The notes under the pieces are model-generated. The model was given only the letters and a program-made list of their open reading frames with translations, was not told where the DNA came from and searched no databases. Both the position numbers and the translations under genes were made by a program. This document shows positions 32,011 through 42,039 of a stretch of DNA of 64,000 nucleotides, piece by piece (positions within the stretch are counted from its first letter, which is position 1; each line of letters opens with the position of its first letter). Origin of the DNA: Gammaproteobacteria bacterium (lineage in GTDB: Bacteria; Pseudomonadota; Gammaproteobacteria; Pseudomonadales; Pseudohongiellaceae); contig BPDI01000012.1 of assembly GCA_019654215.1 (NCBI GenBank), positions 1-64,000 of the forward strand, in the 5' to 3' direction.

Positions 32011-33244
32011 ATGGGCAAGAAAGGCTTTAATACAACGAATTTGCATTCAGACCGAAAAGACAATCCGGAACATGGAGTTTTACATAAACCTGTGCATCCG
32101 TCGGTTGCCTATGGTTATGAAGATGCACGCCATCTCGCTGAAGTCTTTCAGGGCAAACGACCTGGCTACAACTATGGGAGGCAGCTAAACCCAACGGTTA
32201 CCGCTTTACAAAAACGTATTACTCAGATGGAAGAAGGAATTGCCTCTGTTGCATTTAGTACGGGAATGGCTGCAATTTCTTCCCTACCTTGCTTTCACTT
32301 TTGAAAGAAGACGACCACATCATTTCTAGTGCTTTCCTTTTTGGAAACACCAACAGCTTCTTTGGCACCCTACAAAAATTAGGAATCGAAGTTACCTTTG
32401 TTGATGCGACAGAAGCTCGGTTTGTTGAAAATGCAATTCAAAAAAATACCAAGCTTGTTTTCGTTGAGACTATCGCAAATCCAGTTACGCAAGTTGCAGA
32501 CCTCAAAGCAATCGGACAATTGTGTAAGACAAAAAATCTAATCTATTGTGTTGATAACACCATGACTTCGCCTTGCTTGTTCTTACCTAAATCAGTTGGA
32601 GCAAGTTTGATTGTAAACTCTCTAACTAAATACATTGGCGGACATGGCAACGCTCTTGGCGGGGCCATAACCGATACTGGCCTTTATAATTGGTCTAGTT
32701 TTGAAAATATTTACGACACCTATCGCAATGAGGAGCCAGAACTTTGGGGAATTACTCAAATTAAAAAGAAAGGGTTGCGCGATATGGGAGCGTCTTTGGG
32801 CCCAGAAGCGGCCCATCATTTAGCGATAGGATCTGAAACACTATCTCTTCGTATTAAAAAAGCTTGTAAAAATGCATTAGCACTTGCGGAGTTTTGTCAG
32901 AAACATTCTAAGATCAAGCAAACTTACTATCCTGGCTTTTTCAGATCACCCACAACACGAGCGGGCGCAACAACTTTTTTAAACAATTTGGATCAATTTT
33001 TAGCGTTGATCTGGCAGATGACCTGGACTGCTTCGAATTTCTCAATGCAATGGATAACATTGTTTCTTCCAGCAATCTCGGCGACAACAGAACTCTCGCG
33101 ATTCCTGTTGCTCACACTATTTATTACGAAATGGGTCCGGAGCGCAGAGCCTCAATGGGTATCTCTGATTCAATGATTAGATTTAGTGTAGGCATCGAAG
33201 AGATCGAGGACCTAATGGAAGATTTTGAAAAAGCCCTAGCTTAA
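32011..33244 (+). CDS. PLP-dependent trans-sulfuration enzyme (cystathionine gamma-synthase family), frameshifted
   Basis: Cys/Met-metabolism PLP enzyme. ATG 32011, HKPVHPSVAYGYEDARHLAEVFQG, GYNYGRQLNPTVTALQKRI and the PLP-phosphate motif AFSTGMAAI. Then VFVETIANPVTQVADLKAI, CVDNTMTSPCLFLP and the Schiff-base Lys in NSLTKYIGGHGNALGG. Breaks near 32285 and 32985-33045. It ends RFSVGIEEIEDLMEDFEKAL as family members do; about 411 residues. The exact reaction (cystathionine gamma-synthase, O-acetylhomoserine sulfhydrylase or methionine gamma-lyase) cannot be decided by eye, so no symbol is given. The stop overlaps the start of the Rieske gene. Confidence 0.88.
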
Positions 33245-33588
33245 TGATTAGTCTAATTGCTGCAGACGATATAGAAGAAGGCACATCGAAAGGAATCGAC
33301 ATCGATAACTTTTACATGTTTGTCGTTAAGAAAGATGATCAAATACATTTGTATTGGAATCGTTGCCCCCACCTTGGCACGCCCCTTGAATGGCAGGAAG
33401 ATAGATTCCTGGATGCGGACGGCGCCCTAATCCAGTGCTCAACTCACGGTGCACTGTTTCGAATTAAAGACGGTCATTGTCTGGCAGGGCCCTGCAAAGG
33501 CATGAACCTAAAAAAAGTAGCTTTTGTAATCGACAATGGGATGCTTAAAGTATCAGAAGATCAACTGAAGCACCCTCCGCAGTATTAA
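33244..33588 (+). CDS. Rieske-type [2Fe-2S] protein
   Basis: Small soluble Rieske protein, 114 residues, intact. The two ligand motifs are CPHLGTPLEW (Cys-x-His) and CSTHGALF (Cys-x2-His), the bacterial ferredoxin-like pattern rather than the cytochrome bc1 type. The ATG overlaps the stop of the PLP enzyme gene (TAATG), so the two are probably co-translated. Partner oxygenase or reductase genes are not adjacent, so its electron-transfer partner is unknown. Confidence 0.9.
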   Translation: MISLIAADDIEEGTSKGIDIDNFYMFVVKKDDQIHLYWNRCPHLGTPLEWQEDRFLDADGALIQCSTHGALFRIKDGHCLAGPCKGMNLKKVAFVIDNGMLKVSEDQLKHPPQY

Positions 33589-33592
33589 AGAT

Positions 33593-34303
33593 TCAAACAA
33601 CTACTGGAATTTGATTCTTCAATTCCACTATAGAATTTTTAGTATCTATATCTGTCCCATAAGCTATAGATTCTACACCTTCTGCCATCGCCTTTCTTAA
33701 GAGCGTGCTGTATTTCGGATCAATATCGTCGGCAGGACTGACTTTTTCGATACCAGTATGTTGAACACAAAAGAATAGAATGGCTCTAGCTCCAGATTTT
33801 TTAATCAACATTAATTCTTCCAAATGCTTCTGGCCTCTCGTGGTGACAGCATCGGGAAACAATCCCAAGCCAGCCTCCATGCCCAGACTGACATTCTTGA
33901 CTTCTACGTAGCACTCCTCATGTTTATTGCTAAGTAGAATATCGATACGACTCTTCTGAGCTCCATAAGGCACTTCAGTTTTTAGTTGCTCGTAATTTTG
34001 CAGCTCACGCACAGCACCGTTTTGAATTGCCTCCACCACCAATTTGTTAGAAAGCCCGGTATTAATTCCCACAAGATGATTCTTATTTACTTCAACAAAT
34101 TGCCAAGTATGAGGATATTTTCTTTTTTTGTTTTCAGAGATTGAGAACCAAACTCTACTGCCTGGTTCTTTGCAGTTTTTCATCGAGCCGGTATTGGGGC
34201 AGTGAATGGTTATGATTTGATCAGAATCTAACTTCACATCAGCCAAAAATCGTTTATAACGCTTTAAAAGTATTCCCGATTGAAGTGGCGCTTCAAAATT
34301 CAT
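33593..34303 (-). CDS. sfsA: SfsA family DNA/RNA nuclease
   Basis: SfsA was named for stimulation of sugar fermentation and belongs to a PD-(D/E)xK-like fold with an N-terminal OB-like part. Intact, 236 residues: KRYKRFLADVKLD, HCPNTGSMKNC, SRIDILL, CYVEVKNVSLG (catalytic E-x-K type motif) and FPDAVTTRGQKHLEELM. The C-terminus is slightly longer than in E. coli. It follows the aminotransferase gene by 23 bp, the order found in Pseudomonas. Confidence 0.94.
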   Translation of the reverse strand: MNFEAPLQSGILLKRYKRFLADVKLDSDQIITIHCPNTGSMKNCKEPGSRVWFSISENKKRKYPHTWQFVEVNKNHLVGINTGLSNKLVVEAIQNGAVRELQNYEQLKTEVPYGAQKSRIDILLSNKHEECYVEVKNVSLGMEAGLGLFPDAVTTRGQKHLEELMLIKKSGARAILFFCVQHTGIEKVSPADDIDPKYSTLLRKAMAEGVESIAYGTDIDTKNSIVELKNQIPVVV

Positions 34304-34326
34304 AGGACTATTCCTTGCTGATTTCT

Positions 34327-35496
34327 CTACGCCAAAGCGGCCTTCATTCTTTCAACACCTAACTGCAAATCTTGCATACTTGTTGTGAAAGCAATGCGTA
34401 CGTATTCTCTGGCCTTATAATCTCCGAAGTCTGTTCCTGGAGTAATCGCTACGTAATGGTCATCGAGAAGATCTCGGCAAAAATTCTCGGAATCATCCGA
34501 AAGCTGGGAAATATTAGCGTAGAAATAGAATGCTCCTTGGATATTGTCTGAAATTTTGAATCCCAGTTTAGTCAATTCATTACCAAGATAGGACTTTCGA
34601 TCAGCAAAAGCTTTTCTTCTTTCTTCGAATATTGCTTCCGCCTCATCAGTAAATGCTGCGAGAGCTGCGTACTGAGCAATAGAAGGTGCAGATATAAATA
34701 AATTTTGCGTTAATATCGTTGCTGTCTCCACAAAATCTTCCGGCACGACTATCCAGCCCAAACGCCAGCCTGTCATACCGAAGTATTTGGAAAAACTGCT
34801 CACCACAAAGGCAGTATCATCAACTTCCAGGACACTGGGTAAATCTTCTACATATTGCAACCCATGGTATATCTCATCTACTAATAAATGAGCTCCGTTT
34901 TCCTTCGCCCAGTCACTAGCAGCATTTAGTCGAAGTTTTTCTAATATCGTTCCGGTTGGATTACTTGGAGATGCTAACCATAGACCAACGGTTTTGTCAG
35001 TCTTGTATTGATTCAGTTGCTCCAGGGTTGGTTGAAAATTTTGCTCCATTGAAACAGGAATCAATTGCGGGTCGGCTGACAGCATATAGATAAAATTTCG
35101 TAAACAGGGATAGGCGGGATCTGTTAACAAAACACCATCCCCAGGTGCGACTAACATGTTGGCTAGCAATGTTAATCCACCACTTGCCCCAGGGGTAATC
35201 AGGATGCGATCAGGTGAAACCCTTACACCATGTTTTTCTTGATACCTATTAGCTATCGCTTCTCTTAACTCATAAATTCCTGATGCAGATGTGTATTGGG
35301 TTAATCCTTTATCTAAAGCGTTCTTTGCTTCATTGACTATAGGTAAGGCGGTTGGAAAGTCGGGTTCTCCAACTTCCATATGCACTACCTTGTGACCCTG
35401 CCGTTCAATTTCGGCGGCACGATTCATTACCGTCATTACACGAAACGGATTTACATACTCCATTTGTGGAGAAAGCATCGTTTGTTGATCAGGCAT
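34327..35496 (-). CDS. class I/II pyridoxal-phosphate aminotransferase
   Basis: Fold-type I aminotransferase, intact, 389 residues. HMEVGEPDFPTA, ITPGASGGLTLLAN, DPAYPCLRNF, SPSNPTGTIL, LLVDEIYHGLQY, the PLP lysine in SSFSKYFGMTGWRLGW and the C-terminal EYVRIAFTTS with the substrate-carboxylate Arg. ATG 35496 with AAGGAAG upstream. In Pseudomonas the orthologous gene also lies between sfsA and dksA. Substrate unknown; AlaA- or AspC-like activity is plausible. Confidence 0.92.
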   Translation of the reverse strand: MPDQQTMLSPQMEYVNPFRVMTVMNRAAEIERQGHKVVHMEVGEPDFPTALPIVNEAKNALDKGLTQYTSASGIYELREAIANRYQEKHGVRVSPDRILITPGASGGLTLLANMLVAPGDGVLLTDPAYPCLRNFIYMLSADPQLIPVSMEQNFQPTLEQLNQYKTDKTVGLWLASPSNPTGTILEKLRLNAASDWAKENGAHLLVDEIYHGLQYVEDLPSVLEVDDTAFVVSSFSKYFGMTGWRLGWIVVPEDFVETATILTQNLFISAPSIAQYAALAAFTDEAEAIFEERRKAFADRKSYLGNELTKLGFKISDNIQGAFYFYANISQLSDDSENFCRDLLDDHYVAITPGTDFGDYKAREYVRIAFTTSMQDLQLGVERMKAALA

Positions 35497-35667
35497 TTAA
35501 AGCTTCCTTATTAGAAGTACTGAGTCAAACTGAATACTATTATAGAGGATGGTTTTTAAGAAAAGGTAGCACCGAAAGTGTGCATTTTTATATAGGAATT
35601 CGGTTATAAAATTGATGATAATTTTTATGGCATCCGGATTAAGAATCTGGTAGTTTACACCGCTTTC

Positions 35668-35742
35668 TAAAAATCGTGGGTAACTAAGCACCAGAGTTTT
35701 ACTGTAAATCTCGATTTTTATTGAATTAATTACTTAGTTACC
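35668..35742. repeat. two interleaved perfect inverted repeats (possible pseudoknot)
   Basis: TAAAAATCG at 35668-35676 is complementary to CGATTTTTA at 35712-35720. GGTAACTAAG at 35679-35688 is complementary to CTTAGTTACC at 35733-35742. The order is A-B-A'-B', so both helices can form together only as an H-type pseudoknot; otherwise they are alternatives. The element lies in the 346-bp gap between the divergent aminotransferase and dksA genes, which otherwise has no gene. Confidence 0.5.
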
Positions 35743-35769
35743 AAGGTCAATTATTAATTTGAAAGCAAT

Positions 35770-35816
35770 GTTCTACGAAGCTTGCTTGAACTAAAGTAAG
35801 CGCTTCATCGCAGAAC
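35770..35816 (+). promoter_or_regulatory. long hairpin in the dksA leader
   Basis: GTTCT (35770-35774) pairs with AGAAC (35812-35816). GAAGC pairs with GCTTC and GCTT with AAGC inside it, leaving a loop around GAACTAAAGT. It ends 9 nt before the AAAGAGG ribosome binding site of dksA. A role in dksA expression is inference. Confidence 0.45.
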
Positions 35817-35842
35817 GTTCGTCTAAAGAGGCATTAGCGATT

Positions 35843-36286
35843 ATGTCCAGTTCAGTTAGCTCTGATTCTCAACCAGTTCTGAAGAACTTCGTCCCTTACA
35901 AACCAAAGAAGGGCGAAGAATACATGAATGAGAAGCAGCGAGACCATTTCAAAGAGATCTTGCTAGCTTGGCGGCAGCAATTGATGCAAGAAGTTGATCG
36001 AACTGTGCATCATATGCAGGATGACGCGGCCAACTATCCTGATCCAGCAGATCGTGCAACCCAAGAAGAAGAATTCAGTCTTGAACTTCGTACACGTGAC
36101 CGTGAACGAAAACTTATTAAAAAGATTGATAGCACTATCGAAGCAATCGCCCAAGACGATTACGGTTTTTGTGAATCCTGCGGTATTGAAATTGGAATTC
36201 GCCGCCTAGAAGCGCGCCCTACTGCGGACAAATGCATCGATTGCAAAACTCTCGACGAAATTAAAGAAAAGCAATTAGGTAGCTAA
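35843..36286 (+). CDS. dksA: RNA polymerase-binding transcription factor DksA
   Basis: DksA binds RNA polymerase with ppGpp and resets transcription in the stringent response. Intact, 147 residues. N-terminal region, coiled coil with tip [25 protein letters not shown] (the functional D-x-x-D-x-A tip is DPADRA), and C4 zinc finger CESCGIEIG ... CIDC. ATG 35843 with AAAGAGG upstream. It is followed by gluQ, as in Pseudomonas and E. coli. Confidence 0.96.
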   Translation: MSSSVSSDSQPVLKNFVPYKPKKGEEYMNEKQRDHFKEILLAWRQQLMQEVDRTVHHMQDDAANYPDPADRATQEEEFSLELRTRDRERKLIKKIDSTIEAIAQDDYGFCESCGIEIGIRRLEARPTADKCIDCKTLDEIKEKQLGS

Positions 36287-36290
36287 CAAT

Positions 36291-36331
36291 GTTCAGCTCA
36301 TGCTGAGCTGAACTTCATGAGTCTATTTTTT
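36291..36331 (+). terminator. intrinsic terminator after dksA
   Basis: GTTCAGCTCA (36291-36300) and TGAGCTGAAC (36304-36313) form a perfect 10-bp stem with a 3-nt loop. A T-run follows at 36326-36331, about 12 nt further than ideal. Confidence 0.65.
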
Positions 36332-36360
36332 ACTCTCTCCTCAACTCACAGCACCACTAG

Positions 36361-37281
36361 TTGGCAGTGAATTCTCAAACCAGAAATCATTCTTCAAAAT
36401 ATACAGGCAGATTTGCCCCTTCTCCTACTGGGCCATTACATTTTGGTTCGCTTATCACTGCCATTGCCAGCTATCTCGATGCAAAAGCGAATAATGGTGT
36501 CTGGTTGGTTCGCATGGAAGACCTGGATCCACCGCGAGAAACTGAAGGAGCAGCCGAACAAATTCTCAATCAACTAATTGCACTAGATTTGCGATGGGAT
36601 GAAGAGGTCTTGTTCCAGAGCTCTCGACTAGACAACTATGAGGATGCCCTAAAAAAATTGACTGCCAAAAACTACTGTTTCCAGTGTGATTGCACGCGCC
36701 TACAAATAAAGGCTATGGGTTCAGTTTACAATGGACGCTGCCGTGATCGACCCGCCCCACCAAAAGAAAAATTTGCCATTCGTGTTCGCACAGAGGATAT
36801 AAGTATCGATTTTGATGACCTAGTACAGGGAAATTATCAACAGAGCTTGGGAAAAGAAGTAGGGGATTTTGTAATTCTACGCAAAGATAAATTATTTGCT
36901 TACCAACTTGCTGTAATTGTGGATGACGCATTTCAAGATGTTACTCATATTATTCGCGGTTATGACTTAATCGATTCCACGCCGAGACAAATTTATCTTC
37001 AACAACTTTTGGGGTATCACACTCCGATCTACGGTCACATTCCTGTTATCGTAAATGGTCAAGGTCAGAAACTAAGCAAACAACATTTTGCCGATCCCAT
37101 CGACCCTAATAACGGCATGAAACTTATCCATCAGTCACTACAGTTTTTAAATCTTAATCCGCCAGAAATAAATAGCTCTGCTTCCTGTTTGGAGCAATTA
37201 GCCTGGGGAATTGAAAACTGGGATGTACAGGCTGTGCCTAAGTTAGCTAATATCCCTGAGAATCTGCTGGAAATAGAGTGA
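36361..37281 (+). CDS. gluQ: glutamyl-Q tRNA(Asp) synthetase
   Basis: GluQ attaches glutamate to queuosine in the anticodon of tRNA-Asp. It is a truncated GluRS without anticodon-binding domain; 306 residues fits. HIGH-type motif in FAPSPTGPLHFGSL, zinc site CFQCDCTRL with GRCRDRP, and KLSKQ in place of KMSKS. The TTG at 36361 or GTG at 36367 may be the start; neither has a good ribosome binding site. Its stop is followed 5 bp later by cbrX. Confidence 0.93.
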   Translation: MAVNSQTRNHSSKYTGRFAPSPTGPLHFGSLITAIASYLDAKANNGVWLVRMEDLDPPRETEGAAEQILNQLIALDLRWDEEVLFQSSRLDNYEDALKKLTAKNYCFQCDCTRLQIKAMGSVYNGRCRDRPAPPKEKFAIRVRTEDISIDFDDLVQGNYQQSLGKEVGDFVILRKDKLFAYQLAVIVDDAFQDVTHIIRGYDLIDSTPRQIYLQQLLGYHTPIYGHIPVIVNGQGQKLSKQHFADPIDPNNGMKLIHQSLQFLNLNPPEINSSASCLEQLAWGIENWDVQAVPKLANIPENLLEIE

Positions 37282-37285
37282 TTCT

Positions 37286-37462
37286 GTGTATATTCCACGT
37301 TCCATCCTAGTTTTATTAGTCATCATCTATTTGCTTTTCCTAGCAAGCGTTGACTGGATTAATCAAGCTGAGGGCACTTGGTATCGACCTTTCTTAGTAG
37401 GATTTCTCATAGTCGTGATAGCCAGCTGGGCGCACCGGGAGCAAGATTCCGATGAGCTATGA
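37286..37462 (+). CDS. cbrX: small two-helix membrane protein CbrX
   Basis: A GTG-started 58-residue ORF fills the gap between gluQ and cbrA. It has two hydrophobic segments (SILVLLVIIYLLFLASVDW and FLVGFLIVVIASWA) around a conserved-looking EGTWYRPF loop, and ends HREQDSDEL. In Pseudomonas a small membrane protein, CbrX, is encoded at the same place and is co-transcribed with cbrA and cbrB. Overlap with the cbrA start (11 bp) indicates translational coupling. Its biochemical role is unknown. Confidence 0.8.
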   Translation: MYIPRSILVLLVIIYLLFLASVDWINQAEGTWYRPFLVGFLIVVIASWAHREQDSDEL

Positions 37463-40429
37463 GTTATCAACTCTATTGTTTCTAGGTAGTGGCTATTTAG
37501 GATTGCTTTTCGGTGTTGCCTTTATCACCGACAAAGGATGGATTCCGCAACGCTTTGTAAGACACCCAGTAGTCTACGTATTTTCTCTCGGCGTTTTCGC
37601 CAGTATTTGGGCTTACTACACCTCTGTAGGCAATGCATTAAGAGATGGCTATGGTTACCTTGCTCACTCAATTGGTATTTCCTTAGCGTTTCTATTTTCT
37701 CCCCTGCTACTAAAACCACTATTGGAACTAACTCGCACCTATCAACTTAGTTCCCTAGCAGATTTAATGGCCTTTCGTTATCGGTCTCCCTGGGCAGGTA
37801 CGATTACCACCTTAGTAATACTAGTTGGAGTTACCCCTCTAATCGCATTACAAATTCGCGCGGTTGCAGATACTGCTGACATTATTTCAGCAGAATCAGC
37901 GCAGGGGTCAGTGGCAGTTGGCTTCTGCATGCTTATTACGCTGTTCTCAATATTGTTTGGAACATCAAGACGTGCTGGCAGAACACGACATGATGGCTTA
38001 GTAATGGCAATCGCGTTCGAGTCGTGCGTAAAGTTACTTGCATTCCTTGGTGTTGGTGCCTTCGCTGTCTACGGAGCCTTTGGTGGATTTGGAGGGCTCA
38101 ACGATTGGCTCGGAGAGCAACCGGAGATGTTGCTGAACCTGGTGGATACCGATTACTTCAGTTCTTTCCATGTGATGGCATTGCTTTTCTTTACTGCATC
38201 CGTGGCAATGCCTCACATGTTCTACGTGATCTTTAACGAATCTAACGGACAACGTTCTTTATCTTTTGCTAGCTGGGCCCTCCCTCTCTACTTCTTATTA
38301 ATAAGTTTGCCGGTACTTCCAATTCTTTGGGCAGGTCTTCAAGCAGGTGCTCTAGTGCAAGTTGAATATCTACCAGTAGCAATTGGTGCTGCCTACGATG
38401 TGCCTTTTATAACTTTGATTGGCTATGTGGGTGGATTAAGCGCAGCTAGCGGTTTGATTATCGTAATTACACTAGCGCTGTCAAATATGTGCTTGAACCA
38501 CATCATTCTTCCTATTTATCAGCCAAGCGCAAAACAAGATATATATAGATGGTTGCTCTGGCATCGAAGAATTTTAATCACTGCGCTAATCTGGTCTGGT
38601 TTTTTGTTTCATTATCTTCCGGACGATCGCATCAGTATTCAGGTAATTGGAACGGTGACGTTTACTGCCTGTCTGCAATTTCTGCCGGGAATTGTCGCCA
38701 TCCTTTATTGGCCCCAAGGCAATAAGAAAGGCTTCTTGGCTGGCCTTAGCGCCGCCTTTGTAATCTGGTTTTTATTCCTAATGCTGCCTCTGTTTTTAGA
38801 ATTGGACGCAACACCACTCTCTCTTGTTTCTATTAATTGGCGAGAAGTTTCTGCGATTTCTCTAATCGTAAATAGCTTTTTATTTGTATTGGTTTCTCTT
38901 TACAGTACAACAAGCGATGAAGAAAAAAGTTCGGCCGACATTTGCGCGCTAGACACCATTCAAAGGCGCAAGCGCAGCGGTTTAGTTGCCAAATCCCCCG
39001 GAGAATTCATTCGCAGCCTAAGCAAACCATTAGGTAACAAAACTGCTACACGTGAAGTCAATCAAGCACTACAAGATTTAAATCTAAGCATCGACGATCG
39101 CCGTCCCTATTCCATGCGATTATTACGAGGAAAATTAGAAGCAAACCTCTCAGGATTGTTAGGGCCATCAATTGCACGCGAGCTAATTGATGGATATCTG
39201 CCTTACAGCAATGTATCTGAACACGGCAGTTCCGATTTGAACGTTATTGAAAACCGAATTGAATCCTATCGATCAAATCTGTCTGGTATGGCGGCGGACC
39301 TAGACAGTCTGCGTCGCTATCATAGGCAAATGCTTTTAGATTTACCTTTGGGAGTTTGTTCACTCTCATATGATAACGAAATCGTAATGTGGAATAACGC
39401 GCTGGAAGAATTTACTGGAACATCCGCCGGCGATGTTGTTGGATCGCAGTTGATTGACCTGCCAGAACCTTGGTTATCGCTGTTGAGAGATTTTATTAAC
39501 GAAGATGCAAACCATTCTTTCAAACACAATTTTCAACTTCATGGGCAGAAAAAGTCAGTAAATCTGCACAAAGCCTTGATTGAAGAATCAGGAGAGCATG
39601 ACACCAACCATGAAGGAATAATTATATTAATAGAAGACATTACGGAAACCGAACTTTTAGAAGCAGGTCTCACCCACAGCGAACGTCTAGCTTCAATCGG
39701 TCGATTGGCAGCAGGCGTCGCTCACGAAATTGGTAATCCAATAACAGGAATTGCCTGCCTTTGGGTCAAACTATACGCGATGAATATAAAAGCGATGAAT
39801 TAAACAATCTTGCAGAACAAATCATCGAACAAACCAATCGTACCTCAAAAATTTTACAATCTCTCGTTAACTTCGCTCATGCCGGTACCAGTCAGACTCA
39901 AGATGAGAAAGAAGTGATTTCAATCAAAGAGTGCATGGAAGAAGCTAATACTCTTATTTCTCTAGATAAGAAGCAGAAAAACATAGTCTATGAAATCGAA
40001 TGTGACCCGAGAGCTAAGGTATTTGGAGATTCTCAACGGTTATTGCAGGTGTTGGTGAATCTAATTAACAACTCAAGAGATGCCAGCCAACCGAATAGCA
40101 AAATTCTACTTATCGGAAGCATCGAAGAAGACTATGTGCAAATCGTGATTACCGACCAAGGAGTTGGTATCCCCGCCGCTATTAGAGACCGTATTTTTGA
40201 TCCATTCTTCACTACCAAGGAGGCTGGAGAAGGCACCGGGCTTGGATTATCGCTAGGGTTTTTAGCATTGTGAGGGATTTAAACGGGGATATTGATATAA
40301 TTAGTCCTGTCGGGTACAGAAAAAGGAACAGGTACCAGAGTTGTAATTCGCTTCCCTAAATTTCAAGGCGAAGCAGTAGCGAATAATAACGAATTAGAAG
40401 AAGACGCTAAGTTGCAGCAATCTGTCTAA
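37452..40429 (+). CDS. cbrA: sensor histidine kinase CbrA with SSS transporter domain, frameshifted
   Basis: CbrA couples a sodium:solute symporter-like membrane domain to a histidine kinase and controls carbon and nitrogen use through CbrB. Residues 1-490 form about 13 helices of SSS type ([37 protein letters not shown]). A linker and PAS domain follow ([21 protein letters not shown]). The phosphoacceptor His is in [14 protein letters not shown] (about 758), and after a break near 39765 come the N box [28 protein letters not shown] and [10 protein letters not shown]. Further breaks near 40258 and 40312. About 990 residues, as in Pseudomonas. It is encoded in an operon with cbrX and cbrB. Confidence 0.93.
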
Positions 40430-40436
40430 GAAGTTT

Positions 40437-41811
40437 ATGAGCTCAATGAATCAAGTATTAGTAGTTGAAGACGAAGAAATAATTCGCAATGCGTTAAAAC
40501 GTTTGCTGGAACGCCACGACTATGAAGTTTTCGAAGCAGGCACCGTAAAAGGGAAACCTTAGAAATGTATGACATGGATAACTTCGATGTCATCATCAGT
40601 GATTTGCGCCTTCCTGGCGCTCCCGGTACAGACTTAATTAAAGCAACTAAGACTCCGGTCTTGATAATGACCAGCTATTCCAGCATTCGGTCTGCTATCG
40701 ATTCTATGAAGATGGGTGCAGTTGATTACATAGCAAAGCCCTTTGAGCATAACGAAATTATAGAAACCGTCGCGAAAATAATTCGTGAGCACGACCGCGA
40801 AGAAAAGCCTGCTTCTAATGGTGAAGGTCATGAATCTCCGGTTTACGGAATGATCGGTAGTTGTCCGCAAATGATGGAGTTATTCCGACGGATCAGAAAA
40901 GTCGCACAAACAAATTCCACAGTTCTAATTAATGGTGAATCAGGAACTGGTAAAGAATTAGTTGCCAGAGCGATCCAAATCTGAGCACCGCCAGAACCAG
41001 GAAATGATCTCGGTAAACTGCGCAGCTATTCCAGAAAATTTAATCGAATCGGAATTGTTTGGGCATGAAAAAGGTGCGTTTACCGGAGCAACCGCGACAC
41101 GCACTGGCTTGGTAGAGGCAGCAAATGGCAGCACCTTGTTCCTCGACGAAATTGGCGAATTGCCATTAGAGGCACAAGCGCGATTACTTCGCGTCCTGCA
41201 AGAAAACGAAATTCGCAAAGTTGGTTCTGTTCAATCCAAGAAAGTTGATGTGCGACTAGTTGCCCCGACCCATCGAGATTTAAAACAACTAGTAGTAGAC
41301 GGAAATTTTCGCGAAGATCTTTACTATCGCATCAATGTTATGACCTTAGTTATCCCACCATTGAGGGATAGAGGTAACGACATCCTTGAATTAGCCGATG
41401 CAATTCTACATCGAACCTATACTCGTTTGAAAACTCCAATAATGCAATTTAGTGATGTGGCAGGTCGCGCCATCGCCAATTACACCTGGCCGGGAAATGT
41501 ACGGGAATTAGAAAATGCCATTGAACGAGCCGTAGTGTTGGCGGAAGGAAATGAAATCGGTGAGGAGTTATTGGCCATTGGCAACGAACCCGGTGAAACC
41601 GCCCTAGAATCAGCTCAGCCTAGCCAACCAGTAACCAACGAACTAATCGAAGAACTCTCCCTTGAAGATTATTTCCAACGATTTGTTCTAGAGCATCAGG
41701 ACATGATGAATGAAACTCAGCTGGCTAAAAAGCTGGGTATCTCTCGAAAGTGTTTATGGGAAAAAAGGGCAGCGATTTGGTATTCCTCGTAAGAAAAAAC
41801 AAGCAGTTTAA
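40437..41811 (+). CDS. cbrB: NtrC-family sigma-54 response regulator CbrB, frameshifted
   Basis: CbrB is the response regulator of CbrA and activates sigma-54 promoters, notably those of Crc-antagonist RNAs in Pseudomonas. Receiver domain: [18 protein letters not shown], phospho-Asp in [10 protein letters not shown], Lys in [11 protein letters not shown]+ domain: [14 protein letters not shown] (Walker A), [16 protein letters not shown] (GAFTGA sigma-54 loop), FLDEIGELP (Walker B), [17 protein letters not shown] and [16 protein letters not shown]-terminal Fis-type helix-turn-helix: [16 protein letters not shown] then RFGIPRKK. Breaks near 40553, 40983 and 41765. About 458 residues. Confidence 0.93.
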
Positions 41812-41919
41812 TTCCTCAGCACAAATGCACTCACACTTGAATGAATCTGATAGATAACTCAATAACCGAAAGTCCCTAGATTCAGGCATCTGCAACAATC
41901 ATTAACGATTGGAGATATT

Positions 41920-41965
41920 TGTTACCGCTACCCTTCTACACATTTTTCGGTGACATTTAGTAACA
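41920..41965. promoter_or_regulatory. candidate CbrB upstream activating site
   Basis: TGTTAC (41920-41925) and GTAACA (41960-41965) are inverted half-sites 34 bp apart, with a near-match GTGACA at 41950-41955. TGTTAC/GTAACA half-sites are what I recall for CbrB binding in Pseudomonas putida; I cannot check the spacing rule. The element lies 75-120 bp upstream of the sigma-54-like promoter, the usual distance for enhancer binding. Confidence 0.5.
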
Positions 41966-42039
41966 GATTTTAGGGATTGAGGGTTTATTTGCTAGCTCTT
42001 AAAAGTACAAGTTATTGTTTTTAATAGGGTTTAATAACT

